Source of the DNA: Chloroflexota bacterium | GTDB taxonomy: Bacteria; Chloroflexota; Dehalococcoidia; SM23-28-2 | Reading direction: 5' to 3' | DNA: 5,623 nucleotides | NCBI GenBank assembly: GCA_030691665.1 | Contig: JAUYDU010000272.1 | Coordinates: 1-5,623, forward strand | Shown: piece by piece, positions 1 through 5,216 of the stretch | Layout of the letters: the number at the start of each line of letters is the position of its first letter | Position numbering within the stretch: the stretch's first letter is position 1 | Position numbers and translations under genes: made by a program | Notes under the pieces: generated by a model | Databases searched by the model: none | What the model saw: the letters and a program-made list of their open reading frames with translations, nothing else | What the model was told of the DNA's origin: nothing

Positions 1-22
1 GGATCGCCGAGCCCATGATGTA

Positions 23-44
23 GGGCAGGGCCCCAGCCCTGCCC
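23..44. repeat. Perfect hairpin, 9-bp stem, CCCA loop
   Basis: The arm GGGCAGGGC (23-31) pairs perfectly with GCCCTGCCC (36-44) around the loop CCCA. It is preceded by GTAG at 20-23, and the 17-nt stretch at 20-36 recurs exactly at 2459-2475 with only the left half kept. It belongs to a family of short hairpins seen several times in this window. There is no following T-run, so a simple terminator is unlikely. Confidence 0.8.
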
Positions 45-60
45 CTCACCGGGAACTGCG

Positions 61-85
61 GTCGGGGCTGGGGCCCCGACCTACG
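61..85. repeat. Perfect hairpin with CTACG flank
   Basis: GTCGGGGC (61-68) pairs with GCCCCGAC (73-80) around the loop TGGG, and CTACG follows at 81-85. With the hairpin at 23-44 it forms an outward-facing pair bounded by GTAG and CTAC. Other hairpins with the same right flank lie at 2529-2553, 2891-2917 and 4932-4958. Confidence 0.75.
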
Positions 86-116
86 AAATACGTCATGAAT
101 CGATGAGACGCTACCG

Positions 117-145
117 TTGACAAGGCGACCGTTGCGCGCGATCAT
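117..145 (+). promoter_or_regulatory. Candidate sigma70-type promoter upstream of the DUF4389 gene
   Basis: A consensus -35 hexamer TTGACA lies at 117-122. After a 17-nt spacer, GATCAT (140-145) matches four of six positions of TATAAT. This would start transcription about 45 nt before the ATG at 199. The -35 is perfect but the -10 is weak, and housekeeping promoter consensus in this lineage is assumed rather than known. Confidence 0.4.
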
Positions 146-198
146 GCGAGCGATACTTCAACCATTGCCGAGCCCGCGCTAGCCAGAAGGAGGAAGCC

Positions 199-768
199 AT
201 GGCCGCAGCCTACCCCGCCACCCTTGACGTGCCCTGCCCTGAGAAGCTCCCCAGAGACCAGGCCATACTTCACATCGTCATCGCCATCGTGTTCTACTGG
301 CTGGCAGGCGGAATCCTCGGTTTCCTGGCGTACATCGTCGCCCCCATTGTCATCGCCTTGCGGGTGAACCAGAAGGGCGGCGAGAAGTTCGTCCAGGAGG
401 ATGGAGCCGAGTTCGCTCGCTACGGGAAGCTCTTCATGGCCATCTACGCCTATGTCTACTTCCTCACCGATGACCCTCCAGAGAAGGCCATCGAAGCTAC
501 GGTCAAGGTCGACTTCCAGCCCACCGGCAATCCCACCTGGCTCCATGCCCTATTCACCCAGATCCTGCTGATCCCTCACTTCCTGGTCCTGGGGCTGCTG
601 GGGCTGGCCTTCATACTCATCCTCCCCTGGACAATCGTGGTCGCCCTGGCCAACGAGCAGTACCCCAAGCAGTTCTACGACTTCGTCCTCGGCTACCTGC
701 GCTGGCAGACGCGGGTGACCGCCTACCTGTTCTCCCTGACGCAGGAATACCCTCCCTTCGCTTTCTAG
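199..768 (+). CDS. DUF4389-type small membrane protein with internal duplication
   Basis: This encodes 189 residues. The ATG has a strong ribosome binding site, AAGGAGG at 187-193, five nucleotides upstream. The second half (about residues 96-189) matches the pattern I associate with DUF4389: an IPH motif (125-127), a long hydrophobic stretch (about 118-151), QYPKQFYDFVLGYLRW (154-169), and the ending AYLFSLTQEYPPF. The first half (about 5-94) appears to be a diverged copy. It has its own hydrophobic stretch (about 24-54) and a similar ending, YGKLFMAIYAYVYFLTDDPP (75-94). I infer an integral membrane protein of two related modules with probably four membrane passes. There is no signal peptide and no catalytic motif, and the function of the family is unknown to me. 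The FG-GAP lipoprotein gene starts 56 nt after the stop in the same direction, so one transcript is likely. A short inverted repeat immediately follows the stop. I am confident it is a real gene and fairly confident of the family. Confidence 0.9.
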   Translation: MAAAYPATLDVPCPEKLPRDQAILHIVIAIVFYWLAGGILGFLAYIVAPIVIALRVNQKGGEKFVQEDGAEFARYGKLFMAIYAYVYFLTDDPPEKAIEATVKVDFQPTGNPTWLHALFTQILLIPHFLVLGLLGLAFILILPWTIVVALANEQYPKQFYDFVLGYLRWQTRVTAYLFSLTQEYPPFAF

Positions 769-783
769 TCCGCCTCAGGCGGA
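769..783. repeat. Short inverted repeat directly after the stop codon
   Basis: TCCGCC-TCA-GGCGGA begins at the first base after the TAG of the DUF4389 gene. It differs from the first hairpin of the 65-bp tandem repeat near 4814-4828 (TCCGCC-GAA-GGCGGA) only in its three loop bases. It is therefore probably a solo module of that repeat family. It could end or stabilise the upstream message, but no T-run follows. Confidence 0.6.
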
Positions 784-824
784 GGCCGCTGCTGAACAGA
801 CAGTTGCGAGGGGAGAAGGGACGC

Positions 825-2387
825 TTGAAGAGCGAGAAGCCCTTCTGGCTGCCCCTGACAGCCGTCGCCCTCCTGACCATCGCCCTGGCCGCCTGCCAGG
901 AGACACAGCCGAAGGGCCAGGGCCCACCAACCATCGATCTCGCCAGCCAGCGCCCCGCCCTCACCCTGTTCGGCGCTCGGGCCCAGGACAGGCTCAGCGC
1001 CGTCGCCAGCGGCGACGTTAACGGCGACGGCCACCCTGACATCATCGTGGGCGCTTTCGCCGCCGACGGCCCCGACGCCGGCCGCCCCGACGCCGGCGAA
1101 GCCTACGTGATCTTCGGCCCCCCGGACGGGCGCAAGAGCATCGACTTGGCGGCGGCTCAGCCAGACGTGACAATACTCGGCGCCGACGTCGGCGATTCCC
1201 TCGGCTTCGCCCTGGCCGCCGCCGACGTCAACGGCGACGGCATCGACGACATCCTGGTGGGGGCCCCCCTAGCCGACGGCCCCAACAACCAGCGGCCCAA
1301 CGCCGGCGAAGCCTACGTCATCTTCGGCTCACCGTCCCTGCCGGAAACCATAGATATCGCTTTGGGGCAGCAAGACCTCACCATCTTCGGCGCCGAAGAG
1401 GACGACCGCCTGGGCGCCGCCCTGGCCAGCGGCGACGCCAACGGCGACGCCCGCGCCGACATCCTGGTGGGCGCCTTCCTGGCCGACGGACCCCAAAACG
1501 CCAGGTATCAGGGCGGAGAGGCCTACCTCGTCCTGGGCTCGCCGTCCCTATCTGGCACCAGAGACGTGGCCCTGGGCGAGTATGACCTGGCTGTCATCGC
1601 CGCGGACGACGATGACCAGCTAGGCCACTACCTGGCGATGGGCGATCTGAACGGCGACGGCCTGGACGACCTCATCCTCGCGGCGTTCAGGGCCGATGGC
1701 CCCGACAACGCCCGCGAAGACAGCGGCGAGGTCTATGTTCTCTCCGGCTCACCCTCCCTCGGCGGCGCCCTCGACCTTGCCTCTAGCCCTCCTAACATCG
1801 TCGTCAGCGCGGCCGATGCCGGCGACGACCTGGGCGGCGCGGTGGCCAGCGGCGACGGCAACGGCGACGGCATCGCCGACCTCCTCATCGGCGCCCCCAG
1901 AGCCGACGGCCCCAACAACACCCGCGACGGCGCCGGCGAAGCCTACGTCATCTTCGGCTCGCCCTCCCTGGCCGGCACCTTCGACATCGCCCAGGGCCAG
2001 CAGGCCGTCACCATCCTGGGTGGCGAGGCCGGCGACCGCCTGGGCGCTGCCCTGGCCAGCGGCGACGTCAACGGCGATGGCACCGCCGACATCATCCTGG
2101 GCGCAGAGGCAGCCGACGGCCGCCGGAACGCCAAACGAGACGCCGGCGAGGTGTACGTCGTCCTCGGCTCCCCTGCCCTGAGCCCAACGCTGGATACCGC
2201 CCAGAACGATCAGAGCGCGACTCTCCTCGGTGCCCAGTCCGGCGACGTGCTCGGCGTCTCCGTCGCGGCGCCCGACTGGGACGGCGGCGGCCGCGACGAC
2301 CTGCTGGCCGCCGCTGCCGCCGCCGCCGGACCCGATGGCACCAGGAAGGACGCCGGCGCAGCCTACCTCATCCCCATCGTCCCCTAG
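825..2387 (+). CDS. Secreted lipoprotein with seven FG-GAP (integrin-alpha-like) repeats
   Basis: From TTG at 825 this encodes 520 residues. I prefer that start because AGGGGAGAAGGGA (809-821) lies just before it. An in-frame TTG at 804 would add seven residues but has no nearby ribosome binding site. The N-terminus is a type II signal peptide: MKSEK, a hydrophobic segment, then lipobox LAAC with Cys24 as the lipidation site. After a short linker come seven repeats starting at nt 933, 1140, 1350, 1560, 1770, 1980 and 2190. Each carries a calcium-loop motif such as DVNGDG..D, then (V/L)GA..ADGP and GEAYVIFGSPSL. Known FG-GAP repeats fold as beta-propeller blades, so a seven-bladed, calcium-binding propeller anchored outside the membrane is expected. 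This suggests adhesion or protein or glycan binding; no enzymatic motif is visible. Blade 3 has NGDA in place of NGDG. Blade 7 has DWDGGGRDD, losing one acidic ligand, and it ends the protein. Confidence 0.93.
   Translation: MKSEKPFWLPLTAVALLTIALAACQETQPKGQGPPTIDLASQRPALTLFGARAQDRLSAVASGDVNGDGHPDIIVGAFAADGPDAGRPDAGEAYVIFGPPDGRKSIDLAAAQPDVTILGADVGDSLGFALAAADVNGDGIDDILVGAPLADGPNNQRPNAGEAYVIFGSPSLPETIDIALGQQDLTIFGAEEDDRLGAALASGDANGDARADILVGAFLADGPQNARYQGGEAYLVLGSPSLSGTRDVALGEYDLAVIAADDDDQLGHYLAMGDLNGDGLDDLILAAFRADGPDNAREDSGEVYVLSGSPSLGGALDLASSPPNIVVSAADAGDDLGGAVASGDGNGDGIADLLIGAPRADGPNNTRDGAGEAYVIFGSPSLAGTFDIAQGQQAVTILGGEAGDRLGAALASGDVNGDGTADIILGAEAADGRRNAKRDAGEVYVVLGSPALSPTLDTAQNDQSATLLGAQSGDVLGVSVAAPDWDGGGRDDLLAAAAAAAGPDGTRKDAGAAYLIPIVP
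933..2384 (+). repeat. Seven tandem coding repeats, about 210 bp each (FG-GAP blades)
   Basis: The units are 933-1139 (69 codons), 1140-1349, 1350-1559, 1560-1769, 1770-1979 and 1980-2189 (70 codons each), and 2190-2384 (65 codons). Five consecutive units have identical length with no indels. DNA similarity is high in places: a 30-bp stretch ending in CTTCGGCTC is identical at 1301-1330 (unit 2) and 1931-1960 (unit 5). GGCCAGCGGCGACG recurs in units 3, 5 and 6. This points to amplification of one blade followed by divergence, perhaps with continued exchange between units. Confidence 0.9.
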
Positions 2388-2402
2388 ACGGTCTTCAGGC
2401 AG

Positions 2403-2460
2403 ACGTAGGCAGGCCTGCCTGCCGATAGGCAGGTAACTTTAGCTGCCTGCGAACCTACGT
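2403..2460. repeat. Nested inverted repeat after the FG-GAP gene
   Basis: The outer arms ACGTAGG (2403-2409) and CCTACGT (2454-2460) are perfect. Inside lies a 14-bp palindrome, AGGCAGGCCTGCCT (2407-2420), and a hairpin CCTGCC-GATA-GGCAGG (2418-2433). The latter is followed by TAACTTT, matching the third hairpin of the 65-bp repeat near 4870. It begins 15 nt after the stop at 2387, so it may act as a 3' structure, but there is no proper T-run. It is probably a mosaic of the repeat families seen elsewhere in the window. Confidence 0.6.
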
Positions 2461-2528
2461 AGGGCAGGGCCCCAGTCCACCCCGTAGGCGAGGGTCTTAT
2501 GGCCATCAACAAGGTAATTCGACACAAG

Positions 2529-2598
2529 GCAGGGCTGAAGCCCTGCAGCTACGACCCCATCTGCTGCTTGCTTCGTAGCTGCAGACCTTATGGTCTGC
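2529..2598. repeat. Facing pair of hairpins sharing CTACG/CGTAG flanks
   Basis: The left hairpin is GCAGGGC-TGAA-GCCCTGC (2529-2546), followed by AGCTACGA. The right hairpin is GCAGACC-TTAT-GGTCTGC (2581-2598), preceded by TCGTAGCT. The flanks make the pair a larger inverted repeat, CTGCAGCTACGA (2543-2554) against TCGTAGCTGCAG (2573-2584). Stem sequences differ while the flank is kept, which suggests two copies of one mobile or duplicated hairpin unit in opposite orientations. Confidence 0.7.
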
Positions 2599-2649
2599 CA
2601 TGCGCGGAGCAACCAGCAGTGCCGCACTATTTAGTCAATCACCATAAAT

Positions 2650-2687
2650 CCGCAGCTTTCACCGAAGCTGCGGGTTTTAACCCGCAG
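2650..2687. repeat. Two overlapping, mutually exclusive stems
   Basis: CCGCAGCTT (2650-2658) pairs perfectly with AAGCTGCGG (2665-2673). CTGCGGG (2668-2674) can instead pair with CCCGCAG (2681-2687), extended by TT/AA. The stems share 2668-2673, so only one can form at a time. This resembles attenuator geometry, but no leader peptide or downstream gene supports that, and repeat origin is the simpler reading. Confidence 0.55.
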
Positions 2688-2726
2688 AGAGCCGTTAAAT
2701 AGTCAATGACCATAACCCCGACGGCT

Positions 2727-2845
2727 AGTTTGTCACCCTGAGTCCTTCCTTGGAAGGACGAAGGGTCTGGCGGTGGGGCGAAAGGACCCGTGTGCGTAAC
2801 TGGCACCCCACCCCAGATTCTTCGCTGCGCTCAGAATGACAAACT
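2727..2845. mobile_element. MITE-like 119-bp imperfect inverted repeat
   Basis: The terminal nine bases are perfectly inverted: AGTTTGTCA (2727-2735) and TGACAAACT (2837-2845). The match continues imperfectly for roughly 50 bp per side. The left arm reads CTGAG, then GAAGGGTCTGG and GGTGGGG. The right arm, reverse-complemented, reads CTGAG, then GAAGAATCTGG and GGTGGGG. The centre (about 2781-2805) is unpaired. It has no coding capacity. Sequences of the TGTCATTCTGAG...GAAGAATCT type are familiar to me as dispersed repeats in many bacterial genomes. I see no clear target-site duplication. Confidence 0.6.
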
Positions 2846-2890
2846 GTCGAACCATTTTCTCAATGACCATCAGACCCCGACGGTGATTCT

Positions 2891-2917
2891 GCGAGGGTCT
2901 GAAGACCCTCGCCTACG
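2891..2917. repeat. Perfect hairpin, TGAA loop, CTACG flank
   Basis: GCGAGGGTC (2891-2899) pairs perfectly with GACCCTCGC (2904-2912) around TGAA, and CTACG follows at 2913-2917. The loop matches the hairpin at 2529 while the stem differs, as expected for a family under selection for structure or copied with stem variation. Confidence 0.75.
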
Positions 2918-2986
2918 AAGTCGTTACCATGTCGGCTTATTCTGTCAAAAGCTATCAACCCGCAGAAATCCACCAAACTTCTCCTC

Positions 2987-3125
2987 TTCCCTCTTCCCTC
3001 TTCCCCCTTCCCTCTTCTCTGTTCTCTGCTCCCCCTTCCCCCTTCCCTCTTCCCCTTCCTTGTTCCCTCTTCCTTGTTCCTTGTTCCATGTTCCCTGTTC
3101 CCTCCCCCTTGTTCCTTGTTCCCTC
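2987..3125. repeat. Tandem heptamer array (TTCCCTC/TTCCTTG type), about 20 units
   Basis: The 139 bp divide into 19 heptamers and one hexamer (3050-3055). Common units are TTCCCTC, TTCCTTG, TTCCCCC, TTCTCTG and TTCCCTG. The + strand is almost purely pyrimidine and unbroken from 2978 to 3020. Since stop codons need both a purine and a T, such a tract has almost no stops on either strand, which explains the long open frames through it. The minus strand carries two canonical G-quadruplex patterns (2989-3012 and 3031-3055). Heptanucleotide tandem repeats of this general kind are known from cyanobacteria and other environmental bacteria. Confidence 0.9.
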
Positions 3126-3207
3126 CCACCCTGTAACCCCAACAACCGTTCGGCGTCTTATCTTACAAGGGACGATAAACTTTGGCCTGCAGTCGATCCA
3201 AACAGCC

Positions 3208-4809
3208 ATGACCATCAACACCGCCGTGTTGAAGCGTGCCCTTCAGGGGATAGGACGCGCCTCCGTACTGGACGTGGTGGCGCGGCCCGTTCAGTCTGCT
3301 GGCCGCCAGGCCCTCTTGGAGCTGGCACCGGCCGTTGTCTTCGTGGCCGCCATTACCGCCGTCATCCACTTTATGGGCGGCCTACCCAGCCCCGCCAGCC
3401 ACCTCTACTACCTGGCCATTGTCTTAGTCGCATTCCGCTTCTCCATCGCCTCGGCTCTGCTCATCGCCCTCCTGGCCAGCATCGCCGTCAGCCCCGCCAT
3501 GGAGGTATTCGGCCGCCACTTCCACCCTGACGATCCAGAGCTGCCCGCCTGGTGGCTCGCTCGGCCGGCGGCCTACCTCCTGGTCGCCACCATCACCGGC
3601 CTGCTGGCCAGCAACCTCAGGAGGGAGCACCAGCAGGTGGGCGTCTGCGAGGTCGACGCCGAGAGCCGCCAGCAGGAGTTGCAGACCTTTGCCCTAATGG
3701 ACACCCTCACCATCCACGGCGAGGACGAAGAAACAGTCGTCCAGCAGATGGTGCAGCAGGTGGCCGCTCTCACCGGCGCCAGGATCTGCGCCATACTGGT
3801 TCCCACCGAGGACGGGAAACACATGAGACCCTGGGCCCTCTACGGCATCACGGAGCAAGAGCTTCGCCGGGTGATTGCGGAGGCCGGCCAGCCGCCCTTC
3901 GGCGAGGGGGCCGTCGGCTGGGCCATGCTCCACGGGCGGGTCGCCGCTTCCTCCAATATGTCGGAAGACCCCCGCTACGAGAAGATCCGCGGCTTCATCC
4001 GGGGCCTGGGCTGCCTCTCCCAAGCAGCCGCCCCCATAGCGCTGAACGGCGAAACTGTGGGAGCCCTGACCGTCTGCTACCCCGAGGAGCGCCAGTTCTC
4101 CGATGCCGACCTTGCGCAACTGGAGCGGCTGTCCCGCCGCGCCGCCCTGGCCATCGGGGCGGTCCGCCAGCGCGATTCCCTCGCCCGCCTCGCCTTCGAG
4201 ACCGCCGTCGGCCTGGCCGAGGCCATCGAGAGCCGCGACCCCTACACCGGCGGCCACTGCTCCCGCCTGGCCGAGAACGGTATCGCCATAGCCCGCCGCC
4301 TGGGCCTGGATGCGAAAGAGATCGATGCGATACGCCTGGCCGCAGCCATGCACGACGTGGGCAAAGTGACGGTGCCCGACGTCGTCCTCAAGAAGCCGGG
4401 CCTCTTCACACCCGAGGACTACGCCATCATGAAGCAACACTGCTATGCCGGCGGCCAGATCTGCAAGCGGATATCTTTTCTCCGCCACCTCTATCCCATC
4501 GTCTACCACCACCACGAGCGCTACGATGGCGAGGGCTACCCCGACGGCCTCAAGGGAGACGATATCCCCCTGGGAGCCCGCATCATCGCCGTCGTCGACG
4601 CCTACGACGCCATGACCAACGACCGCGCCTACCGGGCGGCCATGCCCCCAGAGGAGGCTGCCCGCATCCTGCGCGAGGGCGCCGGCAGCCAGTGGGACCC
4701 CAAGGTGGTCGAGGTGTTCCTGGGAACCCTCGCCCCCGTTCCTACACCTCCGCCAGAGGCGGATGCGGCTCAGGCGCAAGCCTTGCCTATCCACCCCGTA
4801 GGCAGGTAG
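3208..4809 (+). CDS. Membrane sensor with GAF and HD-GYP domains; predicted c-di-GMP phosphodiesterase
   Basis: This encodes 533 residues from ATG 3208. The N-terminal region (about 36-135) has three or four hydrophobic helices and resembles the DUF4118/MASE-like membrane domains found on signalling enzymes. A helical linker follows, then a GAF domain (about 162-318), which may bind a small ligand. An HD-GYP domain spans about 325-510. All expected metal and catalytic residues are visible: His350, HDVGK (His382-Asp383, Lys386), His411, HHHE (434-437), GYP (443-445) and DAYD (464-467). It should hydrolyse cyclic di-GMP, lowering its level in response to a membrane or GAF signal. The frame stays open upstream to ATG 2929, through the heptamer array. 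I choose 3208 because the upstream part encodes only low-complexity Pro/Leu/Ser sequence, although no good ribosome binding site precedes 3208. The C-terminal tail from residue 515 comes from the 65-bp repeat. Confidence 0.93.
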   Translation: MTINTAVLKRALQGIGRASVLDVVARPVQSAGRQALLELAPAVVFVAAITAVIHFMGGLPSPASHLYYLAIVLVAFRFSIASALLIALLASIAVSPAMEVFGRHFHPDDPELPAWWLARPAAYLLVATITGLLASNLRREHQQVGVCEVDAESRQQELQTFALMDTLTIHGEDEETVVQQMVQQVAALTGARICAILVPTEDGKHMRPWALYGITEQELRRVIAEAGQPPFGEGAVGWAMLHGRVAASSNMSEDPRYEKIRGFIRGLGCLSQAAAPIALNGETVGALTVCYPEERQFSDADLAQLERLSRRAALAIGAVRQRDSLARLAFETAVGLAEAIESRDPYTGGHCSRLAENGIAIARRLGLDAKEIDAIRLAAAMHDVGKVTVPDVVLKKPGLFTPEDYAIMKQHCYAGGQICKRISFLRHLYPIVYHHHERYDGEGYPDGLKGDDIPLGARIIAVVDAYDAMTNDRAYRAAMPPEEAARILREGAGSQWDPKVVEVFLGTLAPVPTPPPEADAAQAQALPIHPVGR

Positions 4810-4919
4810 CTTTTCCGCCGAAGGCGGATGCGCCTCTGGCGCAAGCCCTGCCTACCCACCCCATAGGCAGGTAACTTTTCCGCCGAAGGCGGATGCGCCT
4901 CTGGCGCAAGCTGCCTGCC
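4750..4919. repeat. 65-bp tandem repeat, 2.6 copies, overlapping the end of the HD-GYP gene
   Basis: The units start at 4750, 4815 and 4880; the third is cut at about 4919. A full unit folds into three small hairpins: CCGCC-GAA-GGCGG, GCGCC-TCT-GGCGC, and CCTGCCTA paired with TAGGCAGG across a nine-base loop. TAACTTTT or TAGCTTTT ends the unit. Copies 2 and 3 are identical over about 32 bp; copy 1 is more diverged. Copy 1 encodes HD-GYP residues 515-533 and supplies the stop codon TAG (4807-4809). Confidence 0.9.
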
Positions 4920-4931
4920 AAGCCAGAACCT

Positions 4932-4958
4932 GCGGGCAGCTCAAGCTGCCCGCCTACG
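4932..4958. repeat. Perfect hairpin, TCAA loop, CTACG flank
   Basis: GCGGGCAGC (4932-4940) pairs perfectly with GCTGCCCGC (4945-4953), and CTACG follows at 4954-4958. This is another member of the CTACG-flanked hairpin family. It lies between the tandem repeat and the terminator-like hairpin. Confidence 0.75.
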
Positions 4959-4960
4959 CA

Positions 4961-5000
4961 ACGAAAAGGAGAAGGGCCCTGGCAATTGCCAGGACCCTTC
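4961..5000 (-). terminator. Rho-independent-like terminator for the small minus-strand gene
   Basis: Arms 4971-4985 and 4986-5000 are complementary at 14 of 15 positions (one C/A mismatch at 4977/4994), with AATT at the apex. Read on the minus strand, the hairpin is followed by TCCTTTTCGT, a short T-rich stretch; on the + strand no T-run follows. It starts 40 nt after the minus-strand stop codon at 5041. The T-run is short, so efficiency is uncertain. It may also insulate the convergent HD-GYP transcript. Confidence 0.65.
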
Positions 5001-5040
5001 CGGGGCAGCTAGTCTATTGGAACGCCGTATGGCCTGCGGG

Positions 5041-5211
5041 CTAGGCCGCCCTGCGCAGCTCCCTGGGCGCAGCGGCCGCCAACTCCTTGCGAACGCGCTC
5101 AGCCTCCCCGGCTCGCGCCCTGCGCTCCCCCTGAGCAAACAGGTACATCAGGATGAACACCAGGCCCCCCTCCACAACCACCGTCCCGAGCATGAACAGA
5201 ATGCCAGCCAT
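5041..5211 (-). CDS. Small single-TM protein, 56 residues, unknown function
   Basis: The ATG at 5211-5209 is preceded by AGGAGGTGA (5225-5217), almost the full anti-16S sequence, at ideal spacing. The 56 codons end at TAG (5043-5041). Residues 1-26 form one hydrophobic segment (MAGILFMLGT, then a VVVEGGLVFILMYLF-type run) with Glu14 inside it. Residues 28-56 are highly charged and helix-prone, with many Arg, Glu and Ala and a basic end. I infer a membrane-anchored peptide with a cytoplasmic amphipathic tail. The size and layout recall CcmD-like or other small helper subunits, but no haem or cytochrome gene lies nearby and I do not recognise a family. The strong ribosome binding site, sensible codons and terminator-like hairpin downstream argue that it is real. 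It converges on the HD-GYP gene. Confidence 0.72.
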   Translation of the reverse strand: MAGILFMLGTVVVEGGLVFILMYLFAQGERRARAGEAERVRKELAAAAPRELRRAA

Positions 5212-5216
5212 CGTTG

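Larger units (their letters stand above)
2388..3207. other. 820-bp intergenic block made mostly of short repeats
   Basis: No convincing gene is present here. Open frames exist on both strands, but they run across inverted repeats and a pyrimidine tract and show no domain-like sequence or ribosome binding site. In order, the block holds a nested inverted repeat (2403-2460), a half-hairpin (2459-2475), a facing hairpin pair (2529-2598), two overlapping stems (2650-2687), a MITE-like element (2727-2845), a hairpin (2891-2912) and a heptamer array (2987-3125). Three copies of a short AGTCAAT-ACCAT-type sequence separate some of them (about 2633, 2701 and 2858). I found no clear promoter for the HD-GYP gene. 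Confidence 0.7.

Noticed and set aside
2403..2460. Terminator for the FG-GAP gene
   Set aside because: Strong inverted repeats but no downstream T-run; the sequence matches repeat modules elsewhere, so it is listed as a repeat.
2499..2702. Open frame of 67 codons starting at ATG 2499
   Set aside because: It runs through three hairpins and shows no protein-like pattern or ribosome binding site.
2929..3207. N-terminal extension of the HD-GYP protein to ATG 2929
   Set aside because: The translated sequence is a Pro/Leu/Ser/Phe low-complexity product of the heptamer array, which cannot contain stops in its pyrimidine-only parts. Kept only as an alternative start.
3694..4794. Long minus-strand open frame of 366 codons
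   Set aside because: It lies antisense to the GAF/HD-GYP domains and exists because of codon bias in high-GC DNA; it has no recognisable sequence and no ribosome binding site.
3552..4874. Long + strand open frame of 440 codons
   Set aside because: It overlaps the HD-GYP gene in another frame and its product is an Arg/Pro-rich, low-complexity sequence typical of a shifted high-GC frame.
4750..4919. CRISPR array
   Set aside because: The 65-bp units are directly abutting with no unique spacers between them.
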